Assembly (NCBI RefSeq): GCF_002726155.1
Contig: NZ_PBSH01000022.1
Coordinates: 1-47,795 of the forward strand
Origin: Alcanivorax sp.
GTDB taxonomy: Bacteria; Pseudomonadota; Gammaproteobacteria; Pseudomonadales; Alcanivoracaceae
DNA: 47,795 nt
Direction of reading: 5' to 3'
Positions 1 through 8,827 of the stretch are shown piece after piece. Positions within the stretch are counted from its first letter, which is position 1. Each line of letters starts with the position of its first letter. The notes beneath the pieces are model-generated. The model saw nothing but the letters and a program-made list of their open reading frames with translations. It did not search any database and was not told the DNA's origin. A program made the translations under genes and the position numbers.

Positions 1-132
1 ACGGTGGGTGATAGATGCTATAGCCGTGACCGGGAACTTGATCGTGCTCAGATCGAGGTTAACGGGTCGCTTATCGTTCACGGTAGCCTACTTATAGCCA
101 GGCCTCAGTTAAGAGGCGGTTGTCGGGAACTT

Positions 133-182
133 GGCAGAGTTATTGAGATCAAAACGTGAAGCCTGATCTCAATAACTCTGCC
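133..182. repeat. 19-bp perfect inverted repeat with 12-nt loop
   Basis: The arm at 133-151 (core GCAGAGTTATTGAGATC) is the exact reverse complement of the arm at 164-182, separated by 12 nt. A GC-rich stretch follows with no T run, so it is not a classical terminator. It could be a large cruciform, a regulator site, an RNA hairpin of a transcript from the left, or a repeat remnant. Confidence 0.75.
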
Positions 183-438
183 CGGGCCGGGGTGGGCCCG
201 TGTGAAACCCCCAGCAGGAGGTTTCTGCCGGGCGGCAGTATATCGCCGCCACTTACGCAAAACAAACGCTCCGACCGACAATTATTACCCACTTACCGGC
301 TAACGCCTTGATTTACAATGATGCACCTGATGTGAACGCAGTGAATTTGTGTTGCACCATGCTGAGGCAAAATCGTCATTCTACCGTAACAAGCTGTTTA
401 CCCTACAAAAGTCTGACTCGCTGGTTCTCGGCTGCGCG

Positions 439-467
439 TTGACAAAGGGGTGTCAAAACTTTACCTT
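439..467 (+). promoter_or_regulatory. Candidate sigma-70 promoter of gltA
   Basis: A perfect -35 box TTGACA lies at 439-444. Seventeen bases downstream is a weak -10 candidate (TACCTT, 462-467). A short inverted repeat GACA/TGTC overlaps the -35 region (441-454). It sits about 70-100 bp upstream of the gltA start. The weak -10 suggests activator dependence or a different true -10. Confidence 0.4.
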
Positions 468-535
468 CCCCCGCGCTTTGGAGGACCTTCCTTACCTTGA
501 GGAACGTTCCCTCGTCCGCCAATGGAGAGATTCCC

Positions 536-1819
536 ATGACCGAGAAGAAAGCCACTCTCAAGGTAGAGGGTCAGGACCTGGACCTGCCGATCTACACCCC
601 GACTCTGGGCCGCGACGTTATCGACGTGTCCAAACTGGTAGCTAACGGCGTCTTTACTTTCGACCCAGGCTTCACCTCTACCGCTTCCTGTGAATCCAAG
701 ATCACCTTTATCGATGGTGAAGTGGGTAAACTTCTGCACCGCGGCTACTCCATCGAGGAGCTGGCAGGTCAGTCCGACTATCTGGAAGTGTGTTACACCC
801 TGCTGTACGGCGAACTGCCGACCGCAGAGCAACGTGATCAGTTCATCAGCACCGTGAAGAACCACACCATGGTGCACGAACAGATCCGCAACTTCTTCAA
901 CGGTTTCCGCCGCGATGCCCACCCGATGGCCATCATGTGTGGTGTCGTTGGCGCCCTGTCCGCCTTCTACCACGACTCACTGGACATCAATAATCCTGAG
1001 CATCGTGAAATCACCGCGTACCGCCTGATCGCCAAGATGCCCACCATCGCGGCCATGTGCTACAAGTACGCGCTGGGCCAGCCCTTCATGTACCCGCGCA
1101 ACGACCTGGGTTACGCAGAAAACTTCCTGCACATGATGTTCGGCAACCCCTGTGAAGAGTCCAAGATCAGCCCGACTCTGGCCAAGGCCATGGATCGCAT
1201 CTTCATCCTGCATGCGGACCACGAACAAAACGCCTCCACCTCTACCGTGCGTCTGGCGGGCTCCTCCGGTGCCAACCCGTTCGCCTGTATTGCTGCTGGC
1301 ATCTCTGCCCTGTGGGGCCCGGCACACGGTGGTGCCAACGAAGCCGTGCTGAACATGCTCGATGAAATCGGTCACATCGATAACATCGACGCTTACATCG
1401 CCAAGGCCAAGGACAAGAACGACCCGTTCAAGCTGATGGGCTTTGGCCATCGCGTCTACAAGAACTACGATCCACGTGCCACCGTAATGCGCGAGTCGTG
1501 TCACGACGTTCTGGCCGAACTGGGTGTAAACGATCCGCAGCTGGAACTGGCCATGAAGCTGGAAGAAATCGCACTGAACGACCCCTACTTCAAAGAGAAG
1601 AAGTTGTTCCCGAACGTGGATTTCTACTCCGGCATCATCCTGAAAGCCATCGGGATCCCGACCTCCATGTTCACCGTAATCTTTGCTCTGTCACGCACCG
1701 TAGGCTGGATTGCACACTGGAACGAAATGATCTCCAACCCGTACAAGATTGGCCGTCCGCGCCAGCTGTACACCGGCGAAGCCGAACGTTCATTCGTTCC
1801 GGTCAACGAGCGCAAATAA
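536..1819 (+). CDS. gltA: Citrate synthase (type II, hexameric class)
   Basis: It condenses oxaloacetate and acetyl-CoA to citrate at the entry of the TCA cycle in the cytoplasm. The 427-residue product has the usual length and the family blocks: the [10 protein letters not shown] segment with an active-site His, the GPAHGGANE segment, [14 protein letters not shown], and the NVDFYSG block carrying the catalytic Asp. I chose the ATG at 536 because GGAGAG at 524-529 precedes it and the product then starts [12 protein letters not shown] as in pseudomonad GltA; an earlier in-frame codon at 497 lacks a site. The gene is monocistronic, ending at a strong terminator 20 bp downstream. Confidence 0.97.
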   Translation: MTEKKATLKVEGQDLDLPIYTPTLGRDVIDVSKLVANGVFTFDPGFTSTASCESKITFIDGEVGKLLHRGYSIEELAGQSDYLEVCYTLLYGELPTAEQRDQFISTVKNHTMVHEQIRNFFNGFRRDAHPMAIMCGVVGALSAFYHDSLDINNPEHREITAYRLIAKMPTIAAMCYKYALGQPFMYPRNDLGYAENFLHMMFGNPCEESKISPTLAKAMDRIFILHADHEQNASTSTVRLAGSSGANPFACIAAGISALWGPAHGGANEAVLNMLDEIGHIDNIDAYIAKAKDKNDPFKLMGFGHRVYKNYDPRATVMRESCHDVLAELGVNDPQLELAMKLEEIALNDPYFKEKKLFPNVDFYSGIILKAIGIPTSMFTVIFALSRTVGWIAHWNEMISNPYKIGRPRQLYTGEAERSFVPVNERK

Positions 1820-1840
1820 GCGCCTCGTTATCGCCTGACA

Positions 1841-1868
1841 AAAAAGCCGCCTTCGGGCGGTTTTTTTG
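1841..1868 (+). terminator. Rho-independent terminator of gltA
   Basis: Stem CCGCC (1847-1851), loop TTCG, stem GGCGG (1856-1860), extended by A-T pairs and followed by seven T residues. A UUCG-class tetraloop with a U tract is a textbook terminator. Confidence 0.93.
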
Positions 1869-2084
1869 TGTCTGCAAAAAACCGCCGCGAATTAAGTGCT
1901 GCCAGTCATGAACCCCGATACCTCTCATGGTTTCGACTTTCGCTGCTTAAAAGTCGCCGCTCGCTCACCCGGCACTCACCCTACAACAACAGTTTCACTC
2001 TGCTGATTGGGCGTTATTACCACCCTGCATTTGCGTGGTTGCGCCGTGCATGCAAGCATCATCGTCTCGCTAGCCAACGCAGAC

Positions 2085-3197
2085 ATGACAATGAAAAAAA
2101 TTCTCGCGCTTCTCATCATCATCGCCATTGCCGCCTACCTGTTATTCTGGCCGGTCAGCATCGAGCCCGTCGCCTGGCAGGCCCCCACAGCCCCTGCCCT
2201 TGAAGGCGCCTACGCCACCAACAGGACACTCAGTGAAAGCCACATACTCGGCAAGGATGAAGGCGTTGGCCCGGAAGATGTGGCCATTGATGACGAAGGC
2301 TACCTGTACGTGGGCTATGTAGATGGCCGCATTGTTCGTTTTGATCCCGACGGCAAGAACCCGGATCTGATCGCCAACACCGAAGGCCGGCCACTGGGCC
2401 TGGATTTCGCGCCCTCCGGCAACCTGATCGTTGCCGATGGTTACAAGGGGCTTTTGAGCATCAACGCGGCCGGCGCCATCACAACCCTGAGCGACAGCGC
2501 TAACGGACAGGCCTACGGTTTCACCGATGACGTGGATGTGGACAGCAACGGCATCGCCTATTTCTCCGATGCCTCCAGCAAATTTGGCCCGGCCATGCAT
2601 GCCCGCGACGACATCATGGAGCACGGCGGCCACGGCCGGCTGTTGCGTTACGACCCAGGCACCGGCCAAGCCGAAGTCCTGCTGGATGGCCTGCAGTTCG
2701 CCAATGGTATCGCCCTGTCGCAGAATGAAGACTTCGTGCTGGTCACCGAAACGGGCAACTACCGCATCGTTCGCTACTGGCTCAAAGGCGACAAGGCCGG
2801 CAGCCACGATATCTTCATGGATAACCTGCCCGGCATCCCGGATGGCATCTCGGCCAACGGCGACGGTACTTTTTGGCTCGCCCTGTTCAGCCCCCGTAAT
2901 GCCATGCTCGACAGCCTTTCCGACAAACCCCTGCTGCGCAAAGTCGCCTTTCGCATGCCCAGCTTTCTGCAGCCGCAACCGGTGCATCACGGCTTTGTGC
3001 TCGGCCTCAACGAGCAAGGACAGGTCACTCACAACCTGCAAGACAACAGCGACAGCGCCTTCGCCCCGATCACCAGCGCCGAACAGCATGGCAACACCCT
3101 CTACCTGGGCAGCCTTACCGAACCGCGCTTTGCCGCTTACCCCCTGGGCGATAACAGCTCCGCCACTGGCAGTAATGACGGAGCCAACGACAAATGA
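2085..3197 (+). CDS. Membrane-anchored SMP-30/strictosidine synthase-like beta-propeller protein
   Basis: About 370 residues. An N-terminal hydrophobic segment (ILALLIIIAIAAYLLFW) acts as a signal anchor, so the propeller should face the periplasm. The rest matches the strictosidine synthase / gluconolactonase / APMAP group: GPEDVAIDDEGYLYVG near the N-terminus, a DDVDVDSNGIAYFSDASS repeat, HGRLLRYDPGTG, and LQFANGIALS with FVLVTETGNYRIVRYW. Such proteins are often lactonases or esterases, but the substrate cannot be read here. Starts at 2085 and 2091 are both possible and neither has a strong ribosome binding site. The stop overlaps the next gene by 4 bp, which implies translational coupling. 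Confidence 0.83.
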   Translation: MTMKKILALLIIIAIAAYLLFWPVSIEPVAWQAPTAPALEGAYATNRTLSESHILGKDEGVGPEDVAIDDEGYLYVGYVDGRIVRFDPDGKNPDLIANTEGRPLGLDFAPSGNLIVADGYKGLLSINAAGAITTLSDSANGQAYGFTDDVDVDSNGIAYFSDASSKFGPAMHARDDIMEHGGHGRLLRYDPGTGQAEVLLDGLQFANGIALSQNEDFVLVTETGNYRIVRYWLKGDKAGSHDIFMDNLPGIPDGISANGDGTFWLALFSPRNAMLDSLSDKPLLRKVAFRMPSFLQPQPVHHGFVLGLNEQGQVTHNLQDNSDSAFAPITSAEQHGNTLYLGSLTEPRFAAYPLGDNSSATGSNDGANDK

Positions 3198-4090
3198 GCA
3201 CTCTGAACGCCGCCTTTATCGGACTCGGCACCATGGGCTACCCCATGGCCGGCCACCTGGCCGAAGCGGGTATTACCATGACGGTGTACAACCGCACCGG
3301 TCAGCGGGCACAGCAGTGGATCAGGGACTACCCCGGCAGCCATGCCGCGACACCCGCTGAAGCCGCTCAGGGGGCTGATCTGGTTTTTGTCTGTGTCGGT
3401 AACGACGATGACCTACGCCAGGTGACGCTCGGCGAAGACGGCGTCCTGCAAGGCCTTGCCAAGGACGCGATTCTGATCGATCACACCACCGCCAGCGCAG
3501 AAATGGCCCGTGAGCTGGATACCGCCTGTCGGAAGCAGGGCAATCATTTTGTGGATGCCCCGGTCTCCGGCGGGCAACAAGGCGCTGAAAACGGCCAACT
3601 GTCAATCATGTGCGGGGGTGAAGAAGCTATCTATCAGCGCGTACTGCCCACCCTTCAGCATTACGCCAAAGCCACCAACCTGATGGGGCCGGCAGGCAGT
3701 GGCCAGCTGACCAAGATGGTTAACCAGATCTGCGTGGCCGGCCTGGTGGAAGCGTTATCTGAAGGCGTCGCCTTTGCCCTGAACGCCGGCCTGGATGCCA
3801 GCAAAGTCTTCGACACCATCAGCCAGGGCGCCGCCGGTTCCTGGCAAATGGTGAACCGGCACCAAACCATGATCGACGACCAGTATGAGCACGGCTTCGC
3901 CGTGGACTGGATGCGCAAGGACCTGGATATCTGCCTGAACGAAGCCGCCCGGAACGGAACGCCACTGCCCATCACTGAGCAGATAAACGACTTTTACCGG
4001 GATATTCAGACCATGGGCGGGGGCCGCTGGGATACATCCTCGCTGTTACGCCGGCTGCAGAAAACGCCTGACTCTGACAAGGAAAACTGA
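3194..4090 (+). CDS. NAD(P)-dependent 3-hydroxyisobutyrate dehydrogenase-family oxidoreductase
   Basis: The 298-residue protein belongs to the beta-hydroxyacid dehydrogenase family (MmsB, GarR, GlxR). Residues 6-15 form the Rossmann motif (AFIGLGTMGYPMAGHL). The substrate block VDAPVSGGQQGAENGQL and the catalytic-Lys block GSGQLTKMVNQI are present. The C-terminal helical domain is complete. It overlaps the upstream propeller gene by ATGA, so the two are probably one operon. Members reduce or oxidise 3-hydroxyisobutyrate, tartronate semialdehyde or similar C3-C4 acids; the neighbour does not fix which. Confidence 0.9.
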   Translation: MSTLNAAFIGLGTMGYPMAGHLAEAGITMTVYNRTGQRAQQWIRDYPGSHAATPAEAAQGADLVFVCVGNDDDLRQVTLGEDGVLQGLAKDAILIDHTTASAEMARELDTACRKQGNHFVDAPVSGGQQGAENGQLSIMCGGEEAIYQRVLPTLQHYAKATNLMGPAGSGQLTKMVNQICVAGLVEALSEGVAFALNAGLDASKVFDTISQGAAGSWQMVNRHQTMIDDQYEHGFAVDWMRKDLDICLNEAARNGTPLPITEQINDFYRDIQTMGGGRWDTSSLLRRLQKTPDSDKEN

Positions 4091-4147
4091 ATAACAACAA
4101 GCCTGGGAGGGCCAACGCCCCTGCCCAAATGCTGAATGCCTGACGCC

Positions 4148-4181
4148 AAACGCCACATCGCTATTAGCGATACTGGCGTTT
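4148..4181. other. Hairpin between convergent genes
   Basis: AAACGCCA (4148-4155) pairs with TGGCGTTT (4174-4181), and inside it ATCGCT (4157-4162) pairs with AGCGAT (4166-4171). It sits between two genes that end toward each other, so it may stop transcription from both sides. There is no T tract, so this is tentative. Confidence 0.45.
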
Positions 4182-4241
4182 GCCGGAATGCCCAAAAACA
4201 CACTTCCCCCATACAAGCCAAGACCCAGGGCGAACCTCACT

Positions 4242-5279
4242 CTAAGGCAACATTGTCGCCCCTTTTTTGGGCACAAGCGCGTCCGCGTTCCCGTGTGAAA
4301 GCTGCTCTGCCACTTTTTTGGGCAACGCTTCCAGCAACGGCTCATACTCGCCAAGCACCCTCTCCATGCTGTCGAAATGCCCCACCAGGTCGGTTCCCAG
4401 GGTAAAGCGGTCCGGGAATTCACGGATAAGAGCCAGCCACTCCTCGCTGGGCACGCCGTCATCAATCAGGTAGTGGTCCTTCACGCTCCACGACAGATCA
4501 ATATATAAATTCTCATAACGGCTCAGTAATGCCCGCAGGATAGGCGGCAAGGTCCCCAGTGGCGCCTGTCGCTCTTCCACACCACCACTGGTGCCTGCAT
4601 GGGCCAGCAAAAAACGGGTTTCCGGGTGCTCACTAAGCGCCTCTTCCAGCTCTCCCAGATAGATCGGTGTCTCTTCGCGAAGGGAGGTCAGGTTGCTGTG
4701 CAGCAACACGGGAAGATCATAGCGCCCCGCCATCGCATACACCTTCATCAGTGCCGGGTGGTTGGCCCGGGGAGTCTCTCCTTCAGTCAGTGCAGTAAGC
4801 TGATCATGGCGGGTGAGAATTTCCCCCACCCCTTGCCACAGGCCCGGGTAGCGCTCAATAAGGTGCTCTACCTGTTCCGCTGCGTGCATGTCCGTGGGAT
4901 TGAAACCACTGATAAACGGTTGCAACCGCGCCTGCTGCTGCTTCGGCAACGACAACACCGCCTGGGCAACAATGTCATCCGTGGCGCTGTAGTAGTACAG
5001 CGGCGCCTCATCACCCAGATAATAGCGGGGGCGGCGTGGCGCCTCCGCCTGCCATTTTTTCATCACCGGCAGACCAAACACCCAGGCTCGCTCCACACCC
5101 GCCTCATCCATGGCCGCGATCATCGCCTGGGCGCCCTCGCTGTCCTGCATGAAATCCACATAGTGCAGATGCGCATCAGTCCATTGCCGGCTCGTAACAT
5201 CTCCAGCATTGGCACAGCCAGCCGACAGCGCAACCAACAGCAACACTCCACTACCCAACACCTTAACCCTGTTTCCCAT
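4242..5279 (-). CDS. Exported amidohydrolase-family (PF04909-type) lipoprotein
   Basis: 345 residues. The N-terminus is a lipoprotein signal (VLLLVALSAGC), so it should be lipidated and face the periplasm or outer membrane. The mature part has amidohydrolase-2 features: DAHLHY with the HxH metal pair just after the signal, VLLHSN, FLLAHAGTSGG, and TLGTDLVGHF with a late metal-binding Asp. The substrate is unknown. I moved the start from an upstream in-frame codon at 5354 to the ATG at 5279, which has GGAGAGG eight bases before it and begins exactly at the signal peptide. It is convergent with the dehydrogenase gene. Confidence 0.85.
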   Translation of the reverse strand: MGNRVKVLGSGVLLLVALSAGCANAGDVTSRQWTDAHLHYVDFMQDSEGAQAMIAAMDEAGVERAWVFGLPVMKKWQAEAPRRPRYYLGDEAPLYYYSATDDIVAQAVLSLPKQQQARLQPFISGFNPTDMHAAEQVEHLIERYPGLWQGVGEILTRHDQLTALTEGETPRANHPALMKVYAMAGRYDLPVLLHSNLTSLREETPIYLGELEEALSEHPETRFLLAHAGTSGGVEERQAPLGTLPPILRALLSRYENLYIDLSWSVKDHYLIDDGVPSEEWLALIREFPDRFTLGTDLVGHFDSMERVLGEYEPLLEALPKKVAEQLSHGNADALVPKKGATMLP

Positions 5280-5383
5280 CCAGCCTCTCCAGCAAATGTT
5301 CGCCAACCCGGCACTCGGGTCATCCAATGACCGCAATACAGTGACTACAGACACCGCAGGTTGTTCATGGATATGACATTTTC

Positions 5384-5421
5384 TTGCCCGAATGTCTCAA
5401 AATAGACAATAACTTAAATAT
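5384..5421 (+). promoter_or_regulatory. Candidate operator/promoter of the xre-res operon
   Basis: The inverted repeat TGTCT-N6-AGACA (5393-5408) lies in the AT-rich gap just before the antitoxin gene. An extra AGACA half-site is at 5349-5353. TTGCCC (5384-5389) and AT-rich -10 candidates (5407-5421) flank it. Type II antitoxins usually repress their own operon, so a palindrome overlapping the promoter is expected. The assignment is inferred. Confidence 0.45.
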
Positions 5422-5453
5422 GGATCATTATTGACGCTAACAGGAGGCAAAAC

Positions 5454-5861
5454 ATGGAACCGGCAACAGCCTATACCCCACAAGCTCTGGACGATGGCGC
5501 CCGCCATGCGGCCTTGCGTGCTGTACTGAAACTGCTGGAACACTGGCAATGCAGTGAAAAGGAGAAAATGGCACTACTCGGTGTAGGCCGCTCCACCCTG
5601 CACAAATACCAGAGCCAGCCAGACAGCGCGCGGGTAAACCAGGATCTGCTGGAACGGCTCAGCTATCTGCTGAATATCCACCAGGCGCTACGCACTCTGT
5701 TCGGCAACAAGGAGAACGTGTACGGCTTTGTGCGCATGGCCAACCATAACGCCTTTTTCAATGGCGCGACGCCAATGAGCATTATGGGCAACGGCCGGGT
5801 CGCCAGCCTCTATGAAGTACACCGCCAGCTCGACAGCCTGCGGGGCGGCCAATGGGGCTGA
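5454..5861 (+). CDS. Xre/MbcA/ParS-type antitoxin of a RES-Xre module
   Basis: 135 residues. The N-terminal half holds a helix-turn-helix-like region (MALLGVGRSTLHKYQ). The C-terminal half matches the DUF2384 toxin-binding domain: a partly conserved core (NHNAFFNGATPMSIMGNGR) followed by a terminal LYEVHRQLDSLRGGQWG block. It should neutralise the RES toxin by covering its active site with its C-terminus and autoregulate the operon. AGGAGG at 5442-5447 gives a strong ribosome site. Its last 10 bp overlap the toxin gene, the usual coupled antitoxin-first order. Confidence 0.9.
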   Translation: MEPATAYTPQALDDGARHAALRAVLKLLEHWQCSEKEKMALLGVGRSTLHKYQSQPDSARVNQDLLERLSYLLNIHQALRTLFGNKENVYGFVRMANHNAFFNGATPMSIMGNGRVASLYEVHRQLDSLRGGQWG

Positions 5862-6559
5862 GTGAAGCGGATACCAACGCCTTGCCACGCACCGCGCTAC
5901 ATGGGCAAACCGCCTATAGACTGGTCAATGGCAAATATCCCCCCATCGCCATCTTCGATGATGTGGCGGACCAGGCTGATTTCGATGCGCTGTTTGCCGT
6001 GCAGGCTCTCACCAATCCGCGCCTGCAGAACGATGTTGGCGAGTTAAACCGGGTACCGCCCGATCAACGCCCCTGGGGCATACCCGGTTGCAACTATGCG
6101 CTGGGCCCTTTCGTGCATGTGAACCCGGCCGGCTCGCGCTTCTCTGCAGGCCATTACGGCGTCTTCTATTGTGCTGACCGCATGGCAACGGCCATTGCCG
6201 AAACCCGCTATCACCAGCAACGCTACTTCCAGCAGGTGGATGGCCTCAAATATGACCGCATCGTCATGCGCGGCCTGAAGGTCAATTTCACCGCGACACT
6301 CATCGATATCACTCCTGCCAGCGACCACCCAGACTGGCATGCGCCCAATGATTACAGCGCAGCCCACCTGCTGGGCCAGCAACTAAGGGACCAACAGCAC
6401 AGCGGCATTCATTACGAATCGGTGCGGGCTGCCGGCAGCCATTGCTACGCCCTGCTGACCCCGCAACTTATCGCCAGCATTACCCCCAGCGCTCACTACG
6501 AATACATCTGGGACGGCGAAAAAATCGCCCACACCCTGACCATTCGCCGATTAAACTGA
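5852..6559 (+). CDS. RES-domain toxin (probable NAD-consuming or ADP-ribosylating)
   Basis: 235 residues. RES family members use conserved Arg, Glu and Ser residues. Candidates are Arg23 in AYRLVNG, Arg96 in GSRFSAGHYGVFYC, Glu117 in AIAET and Ser190 in HYESVRAAG, so the active site looks intact. Characterised members either degrade NAD+ (Res, MbcT) or ADP-ribosylate Prs (ParT). The gene starts inside the antitoxin gene (ATG 5852). At 235 residues it is longer than a minimal RES domain; the N-terminal extension includes an IAIFDDVADQADFDALFAVQ segment. A complete toxin beside a complete antitoxin suggests a live module. Confidence 0.9.
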   Translation: MGLSEADTNALPRTALHGQTAYRLVNGKYPPIAIFDDVADQADFDALFAVQALTNPRLQNDVGELNRVPPDQRPWGIPGCNYALGPFVHVNPAGSRFSAGHYGVFYCADRMATAIAETRYHQQRYFQQVDGLKYDRIVMRGLKVNFTATLIDITPASDHPDWHAPNDYSAAHLLGQQLRDQQHSGIHYESVRAAGSHCYALLTPQLIASITPSAHYEYIWDGEKIAHTLTIRRLN

Positions 6560-6714
6560 CCGCCATCAAGCTCAAGGCGCAACAGTGCACACACCTTACT
6601 GGCAAATAACAGGACTCAAGGAATGCTGGCTGTTACGGAGAAAGGAAACGCACAGAACGGGCCTGTAGCGTGATGCATGTTGCCCAAGACGTGTGGCGGC
6701 CGCAGAGCGGCCAT

Positions 6715-6747
6715 AAAAAAGCCCCACTCTTTCGAGTGAGGCTTTTC
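6715..6747 (-). terminator. Rho-independent terminator of the tRNA operon
   Basis: Read on the minus strand, AAAAGCCTCACTC, a GAAA tetraloop and GAGTGGGGCTTTTTT form a long stem with a U tract, five bases past the tRNA-Glu CCA end. One stem mismatch is present. Confidence 0.93.
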
Positions 6748-6751
6748 TATT

Positions 6752-6827
6752 TGGCGTCCCCTAGGGGAGTCGAACCCCTGTTACCGCCGTGAAAGGGCGG
6801 TGTCCTGGGCCACTAGACGAAGGGGAC
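6752..6827 (-). tRNA. tRNA-Glu (UUC)
   Basis: 76 nt with encoded CCA (6752-6754). The acceptor stem GTCCCCT/AGGGGAC is perfect. The anticodon loop reads CTTTCAC, giving anticodon TTC. The T arm carries GGTTCGACTCC. It is cotranscribed after tRNA-Ala and lies next to its own charging enzyme gene gltX. Confidence 0.98.
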
Positions 6828-6832
6828 GTGTT

Positions 6833-6908
6833 TGGTGGAGCTAAGCGGGATCGAACCGCTGACCTCAACACTGCCAGTGTTGCGCTCTCCCAGCTGAGCT
6901 ATAGCCCC
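6833..6908 (-). tRNA. tRNA-Ala (GGC)
   Basis: 76 nt with encoded CCA (6833-6835). The anticodon stem-loop CAACAC-TGGCA-GTGTTG gives anticodon GGC. The acceptor stem GGGGCTA/TAGCTCC contains the G3-U70 wobble that marks alanine tRNAs. It is first in a two-tRNA transcript with tRNA-Glu. Confidence 0.98.
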
Positions 6909-6949
6909 AAATACCAGTGGGATCAGGTGCATCCCGGTTGGTGCGGCGT

Positions 6950-6977
6950 ATTCTACCGGCCACCCCTACCCTGTCAA
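6950..6977 (-). promoter_or_regulatory. Strong sigma-70 promoter of the tRNA-Ala/tRNA-Glu operon
   Basis: On the minus strand a perfect TTGACA (6972-6977), a 16-bp spacer and TAGAAT (6950-6955). The bases after the -10 are GC-rich (ACGCCGCACC), a discriminator type typical of stable-RNA promoters under stringent control. The predicted start near 6943 leaves a leader of about 35 nt before tRNA-Ala. Confidence 0.88.
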
Positions 6978-7060
6978 GCGCCAGCCAGCGGTTTTTTTCA
7001 GAATGAAGTCGATTTGACTACATCCTGAGCAAGTTGCTGAAAAACTGGGCAAAAGCAGTA

Positions 7061-7147
7061 GCGAGTGACAAGTTTCGAGTTGCGAAAACCTATAGTCTGG
7101 CACGGGCTTGCTGCTTTGCCCTTCGAAACTCGCTCCTCGCAACTCGC
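7061..7147. repeat. Intergenic palindromic repeat, family A, copy 1
   Basis: The segment contains CGAGTTGCGAAAACC (7076-7090), and at 7122-7146 TTCGAAACTCGCTCCTCGCA with CTCG following. The two ends are partly complementary, so it can fold. The same blocks recur in opposite orientation at 13748-13831. It lies in the gap downstream of gltX and may act as the 3' end of its mRNA. Confidence 0.75.
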
Positions 7148-7165
7148 CCTTCGTCAAGACGTCTC

Positions 7166-8650
7166 TCAACCCACCGGCAGATCCCGGTAGGCCTTCTCCA
7201 GTTTCTTCATCTGCTTCTTGGATACCCCACCCAATACCTCAATGGCGTGGCGGATGCGGGCACGGCTGATGTCAGAACCGATGATCTCCATGGAGTCCAC
7301 CACCGAGAAACTGGCACTGGTGCCGGCAATGGCGATGAAGACCGGGAACAGGAAATCCTTGATCTTCACTTCCAGGGCATCGGCGATGGCTTTGGCGTCG
7401 GCGAACAAGCCGTCACGGTTCCAGTCGTTGCGCGCTTCATAGGTCCAGAGCAGATACTGCAACCACACCTTGATGTCATCGGTGCCGTACTGCTTATGCC
7501 CGAAACTGGCTTCGTTGATCGCCGGCATACCGTTAAAGCAGAACGCTGCCTTGTCGGCCACTTCCGACAAAGTCTCCACCCGCTGACGAAGGTGCGGGAT
7601 GATTTTCATTGCGTAGTCGCGGTTGTAGGCCCAGCCAAGTAGCGAATCCAGGAATTGCTCATCACTCTGATCCCGCAACCATTGGCCGTTCAGCCAGCTG
7701 AGCTTCTCCACATCGAACACCGGCCCGCCCAGGGAAACACGCTGAATATCGAACGCGTCCTGCATCTGCAGCAGCGAAAATTTCTCGCTCTCATCCGGCA
7801 TGGACCACCCCATGCGCCCCAGGTAATTAACCAGCGCCTCAGGCAGGTAGCCCATACGCTGGTAGAACAAGATACTGGTGGGGTTCTTGCGCTTGCTCAG
7901 TTTGGATTTATCCGGGTTACGCAGTAGCGGCATGTGACACAGCGCCGGCATATCCCAGCCAAAATATTCATAAAGCAACTTGTGCTTGGGCGCAGAATTA
8001 AGCCATTCCTCACCACGAATTACATGGGTGATCTCCATCAGGTGATCGTCCACGATATTCGCCAGGTGGTAAGTTGGCATGCCATCGGATTTCAGCAGGA
8101 TCTGCGCATCGACCAGCGCCCAGTCCAGCTCGACCGTACCGCGCAGCATGTCCTGAATTTCACAGCGGCCGTCCACCGGTACACGCATGCGAATCACATA
8201 CGGCACCCCTTCAGCTTCCCGTTTTACCTGATCGTCAGCGGACAATTCCAGGTCCTGCGGTTTCAACGCGCGGTTTTCGCCGCTTTCCTTGAGTCCGGCC
8301 CGTAGTGCATCAAGCTCTTCACTGGTGCGGTAGCACTTGAACGCATGGCCCTTTTCGATCAACTCTTCCGCGTACTGGCGGTACATACCCTTGCGTTCGC
8401 TCTGGCGGTACGGCCCATGCGGCCCGCCCACGTCCGGGCCTTCATCCCAGGTCAGACCCAGCCATTTCAGAGAATCCAGGATCATCTGTTCGGACTGATC
8501 TGTGGAACGGCTCTGATCCGTATCTTCGATACGCAGAATAAACTGGCCACCATGCTGCTGCGCAAAGCAACGATTGAACAAGGCAATATAAGCCGTGCCG
8601 ACGTGGGGATCACCGGTGGGCGACGGGGCGACGCGAGTACGAACAGTCAT
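7166..8650 (-). CDS. gltX: Glutamyl-tRNA synthetase
   Basis: 494 residues, normal for class I GluRS. It charges tRNA-Glu with glutamate. The HIGH-type motif is HVGT at residues 16-19 within [14 protein letters not shown], and the KMSKS-type motif is KLSKR at residues 250-254. The IEDTDQSRS block for the Glu-binding site and the C-terminal anticodon-binding helices are present. The ATG at 8648-8650 is preceded by GGAG. A perfect -10 (TATAAT) lies on the minus strand at 8680-8685. Placement beside tRNA-Ala and tRNA-Glu is conserved in pseudomonad-type genomes. Confidence 0.98.
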   Translation of the reverse strand: MTVRTRVAPSPTGDPHVGTAYIALFNRCFAQQHGGQFILRIEDTDQSRSTDQSEQMILDSLKWLGLTWDEGPDVGGPHGPYRQSERKGMYRQYAEELIEKGHAFKCYRTSEELDALRAGLKESGENRALKPQDLELSADDQVKREAEGVPYVIRMRVPVDGRCEIQDMLRGTVELDWALVDAQILLKSDGMPTYHLANIVDDHLMEITHVIRGEEWLNSAPKHKLLYEYFGWDMPALCHMPLLRNPDKSKLSKRKNPTSILFYQRMGYLPEALVNYLGRMGWSMPDESEKFSLLQMQDAFDIQRVSLGGPVFDVEKLSWLNGQWLRDQSDEQFLDSLLGWAYNRDYAMKIIPHLRQRVETLSEVADKAAFCFNGMPAINEASFGHKQYGTDDIKVWLQYLLWTYEARNDWNRDGLFADAKAIADALEVKIKDFLFPVFIAIAGTSASFSVVDSMEIIGSDISRARIRHAIEVLGGVSKKQMKKLEKAYRDLPVG

Positions 8651-8827
8651 GCTGACTCCAATAATGCAAACTGGCGCGGATTATACCTGTCAAAGCTGCC
8701 ACCATGTAGACACCAAGCCCGGGGTTTCTGCTATGGTTATGACGACTTCATGACTCCGGTTCACTCTGTTGCCCTGTTTCGCCTGGCAGCAGGTCTTCAT
8801 TGGATTCAACTGCTCAAGGAAAAGACC

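Larger units (their letters stand above)
1..535. other. Intergenic region upstream of gltA
   Basis: No convincing gene is visible in this stretch before citrate synthase. Short open frames here lack a ribosome binding site and family resemblance. It holds a long inverted repeat at 133-182 and the likely gltA promoter near 439-467. In many gammaproteobacteria gltA is divergent from sdhCDAB, so the left part may be the upstream region of a gene beyond the window edge; that is inference. Confidence 0.6.

Noticed and set aside
349..645. 98-codon plus-strand open frame overlapping the gltA start
   Set aside because: It runs out of frame into gltA, has no ribosome site and shows low-complexity sequence; gltA explains the region.
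1848..2203. Small open frames between gltA and the 2085 gene
   Set aside because: They cross the gltA terminator or lie in other frames of the next gene, without ribosome sites.
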